Assembly (NCBI GenBank): GCA_014377145.1
Contig: JACMQE010000321.1
Span: forward strand, 1 to 9,630
From: Glaciimonas sp.
Lineage (GTDB): Bacteria > Pseudomonadota > Gammaproteobacteria > Burkholderiales > Burkholderiaceae
Reading direction: 5' to 3'
Length of the DNA: 9,630 bases
Shown: one piece after another, positions 8,584 to 9,630 of the stretch
Numbering within the stretch: position 1 is the stretch's first letter
How the letters are laid out: each line of letters begins with the position of its first letter
Position numbers and translations under genes: made by a program
The notes under the pieces: model-generated
Told to the model about the DNA's origin: nothing
The model's input: only the letters and a program-made list of their open reading frames with translations
The model's database searches: none

Positions 8584-8603
8584 CCAACAATAATATATGT
8601 TGG
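8584..8603 (+). promoter_or_regulatory. Inverted repeat over the ribosome binding region of the DUF1840 gene
   Basis: CCAACA and TGTTGG pair across an 8-base AT-rich loop and end six bases before the ATG at 8610. The right arm includes the first two Gs of the GGGG that is the only candidate ribosome binding site, so the hairpin could hide it in the message, or the dyad could be an operator. Nothing else suggestive is seen in 8428-8583, which is AT-rich and without a clear promoter. Confidence 0.3.
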
Positions 8604-8609
8604 GGCTTT

Positions 8610-8954
8610 ATGTTAATTATCTTTAAATGCAAAGCATCTCCTGACGTTGTCATGTATGAGCCGCATATCCGACGCATTCTCGGATTACTCCACAAACAAC
8701 TAAAAATTGGTGTAATCACCGCAGCCGAAACCGGTTTCGCAATCGCGTTGCTACAAGGTGAAATCGCTAAAACAGCAGCTCATGAGAAACCAGCCGAAGT
8801 CGAACGGGATATTGTCGCCCATAATAGCGAAAATGGTGACGATCATCACCCTGAAGTCATTGAACGCGTTCCTTACGCTGTGCGCGTCCGCCCGCTACTA
8901 GAAATGTTAATTGCAGCCAACAAGGCTGGGAATGACGTTCTTTGGGGAATTTAA
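8610..8954 (+). CDS. DUF1840 domain-containing protein
   Basis: This 114-residue protein matches the DUF1840 family, found in Betaproteobacteria and of unknown function. The opening MLIIFKCKASPDVVMYE corresponds to the family's MLxTFKSKAxxDVxM start and fixes the ATG at 8610; the frame is open back to 8571 but those 13 residues are not family-like. The middle (GVITAAETGFAIALLQGEIAK) corresponds to the helical part. A variable acidic and histidine-rich linker (about residues 64-88, with NGDDHHPE) follows. The conserved C-terminus is RPLLEMLIAANKAGNDVLWGI. It is predicted soluble, with no signal peptide or membrane segment. It sits alone between two broken genes, so its intact state suggests selection still acts on it. 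Translation may depend on a weak GGGG box in a possible hairpin. Confidence 0.88.
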   Translation: MLIIFKCKASPDVVMYEPHIRRILGLLHKQLKIGVITAAETGFAIALLQGEIAKTAAHEKPAEVERDIVAHNSENGDDHHPEVIERVPYAVRVRPLLEMLIAANKAGNDVLWGI

Positions 8955-9014
8955 GCATAATACAAGGTCTATCGCGCTCAATCAGTGATAAAGCATTAAG
9001 AAGCAACCGACTTG

Positions 9015-9630
9015 TCATACAAACAAAATTATAATGGGCCGGTTGTTGTAAATAGCACCAACGTGAAGCACGTTCAGCAGACTTGCTTTGTAGACACTTC
9101 TATAGGTTGGAGGCGAAGAAGTAACGAACCTAAACTCGGTCAAGTAGGAAAGCAGCCCCAATAAAGGCATTACAACGCCGCACAGCGAGACCAATTCCCA
9201 ACCACCGTAAGCTTAAGCCCAGCCTCCGAGTCCATATCCAACAGCACCACCGGCAAAAAATATTGCCATATATAAGCCATTTAAGCGGCTCCGTACCTCA
9301 CCTCCGAGCGAAAAGATGGCAAGCTGCCTAAGTACCAAATTCCCTGACAAACCCCATATCCAGCACCAAAGCCACCAGTACTAGCAGGCCGAGAGAAAAG
9401 TGCGACCCGGATGCGCCGAGGTAGGCCACCGAATAAAAAATCAATGCCAACAGCAGGGAAAATATGGTCGCTGGTCGCGTCAAACCACGGTCCGCCAACC
9501 GCCCCGTGACTGGCGCAGCAACCGCGCCCATCACGCCGGCTAGCGGAAATAAATCAATGCCGGTCTGCGACAAATTAAACTTCGGACCAGTCAGCAGCAA
9601 TGGTACAACGGTCCAGAACAGGCTGAAGGC
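9015..9630 (-). pseudogene. MFS transporter, C-terminal half, frameshifted, continues past the right edge
   Basis: The minus strand enters the window in frame as AFSLFWTVVPLLLTGPKF and continues LSQTGIDLFPLAGVMGAV, TGRLADRGLTRP (the MFS loop motif A, GRLADR) and two hydrophobic helices to LDMG. There it shifts frame near 9338-9352 and meets a stop at 9328-9330. The next frame resumes the family pattern: [42 protein letters not shown], stop TAA at 9213-9215 where tyrosine is usual, then AYGGWELVSLCGVVMPLLGLL. Homology fades near 9120, and the first stop after that is at 9015-9017. Restoring one A near 9340 yields QGNLVL, the common VQGNLVLG-type motif. This is a major facilitator permease of the inner membrane, substrate unknown. 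The N-terminal half lies beyond 9630 and may carry further lesions. Confidence 0.87.
9060..9074. repeat. Short perfect hairpin AACGTG-N3-CACGTT
   Basis: AACGTG AAG CACGTT is a 6-base stem with a 3-base loop, located just past the point where MFS homology fades on the minus strand. It might be the remains of that gene's transcription end, but no T-run follows on either strand. Confidence 0.25.

Noticed and set aside
9012..9035. Promoter TTGTCA with TATAAT
   Set aside because: The spacer is only 12 bases, too short for a sigma-70 promoter, and no gene starts behind it.

Overview
The window reads as chromosome of a betaproteobacterium, most likely order Burkholderiales and probably close to Oxalobacteraceae. 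This placement is inferred from the look of the proteins and from the gene neighbourhood (rsmD-coaD-ferredoxin divergent from ftsY-ftsE-ftsX, with a DUF1840 gene nearby); no search was run. Base composition looks lower in GC than is usual for free-living relatives. Four of the twelve genes are clearly broken, most of them by several independent lesions, while the housekeeping genes are intact. That pattern suggests a lineage in active genome decay, such as a recent host-restricted symbiont.

Layout from the left: 1-110 holds nothing recognisable. 111-998 (-) is an intact SMP-30/regucalcin-family lactonase. Its upstream region (999-1270) holds two short inverted repeats that could be operators. 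1271-2105 (+) is a MOSC-domain (YcbX-like) pseudogene with at least four frame changes and several stops. 2213-3793 (-) is a compact housekeeping cluster transcribed rsmD, coaD, ferredoxin. A 158-base divergent region carries a candidate ftsY promoter overlapped by an inverted repeat. 3952-6962 (+) holds ftsY, ftsE and ftsX. 7052-7839 (+) is a DMT/EamA transporter pseudogene with an internal deletion. 7874-8427 (+) is a small former lipoprotein gene with two stops, a frameshift and a lost lipobox cysteine. 8610-8954 (+) is an intact DUF1840 gene. 9015-9630 (-) is the C-terminal half of a broken MFS transporter running off the right edge.

Functionally the intact genes serve ribosome modification (rsmD), coenzyme A synthesis (coaD), an iron-sulfur ferredoxin, co-translational membrane targeting (ftsY) and cell division (ftsEX). 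The losses fall on accessory functions: two transporters, a MOSC oxidoreductase-type protein and an uncharacterised envelope lipoprotein. I found no mobile element, CRISPR array, tRNA or rRNA, and no new multi-gene system. The interest of the window is the record of gene decay and a few short regulatory-looking structures.
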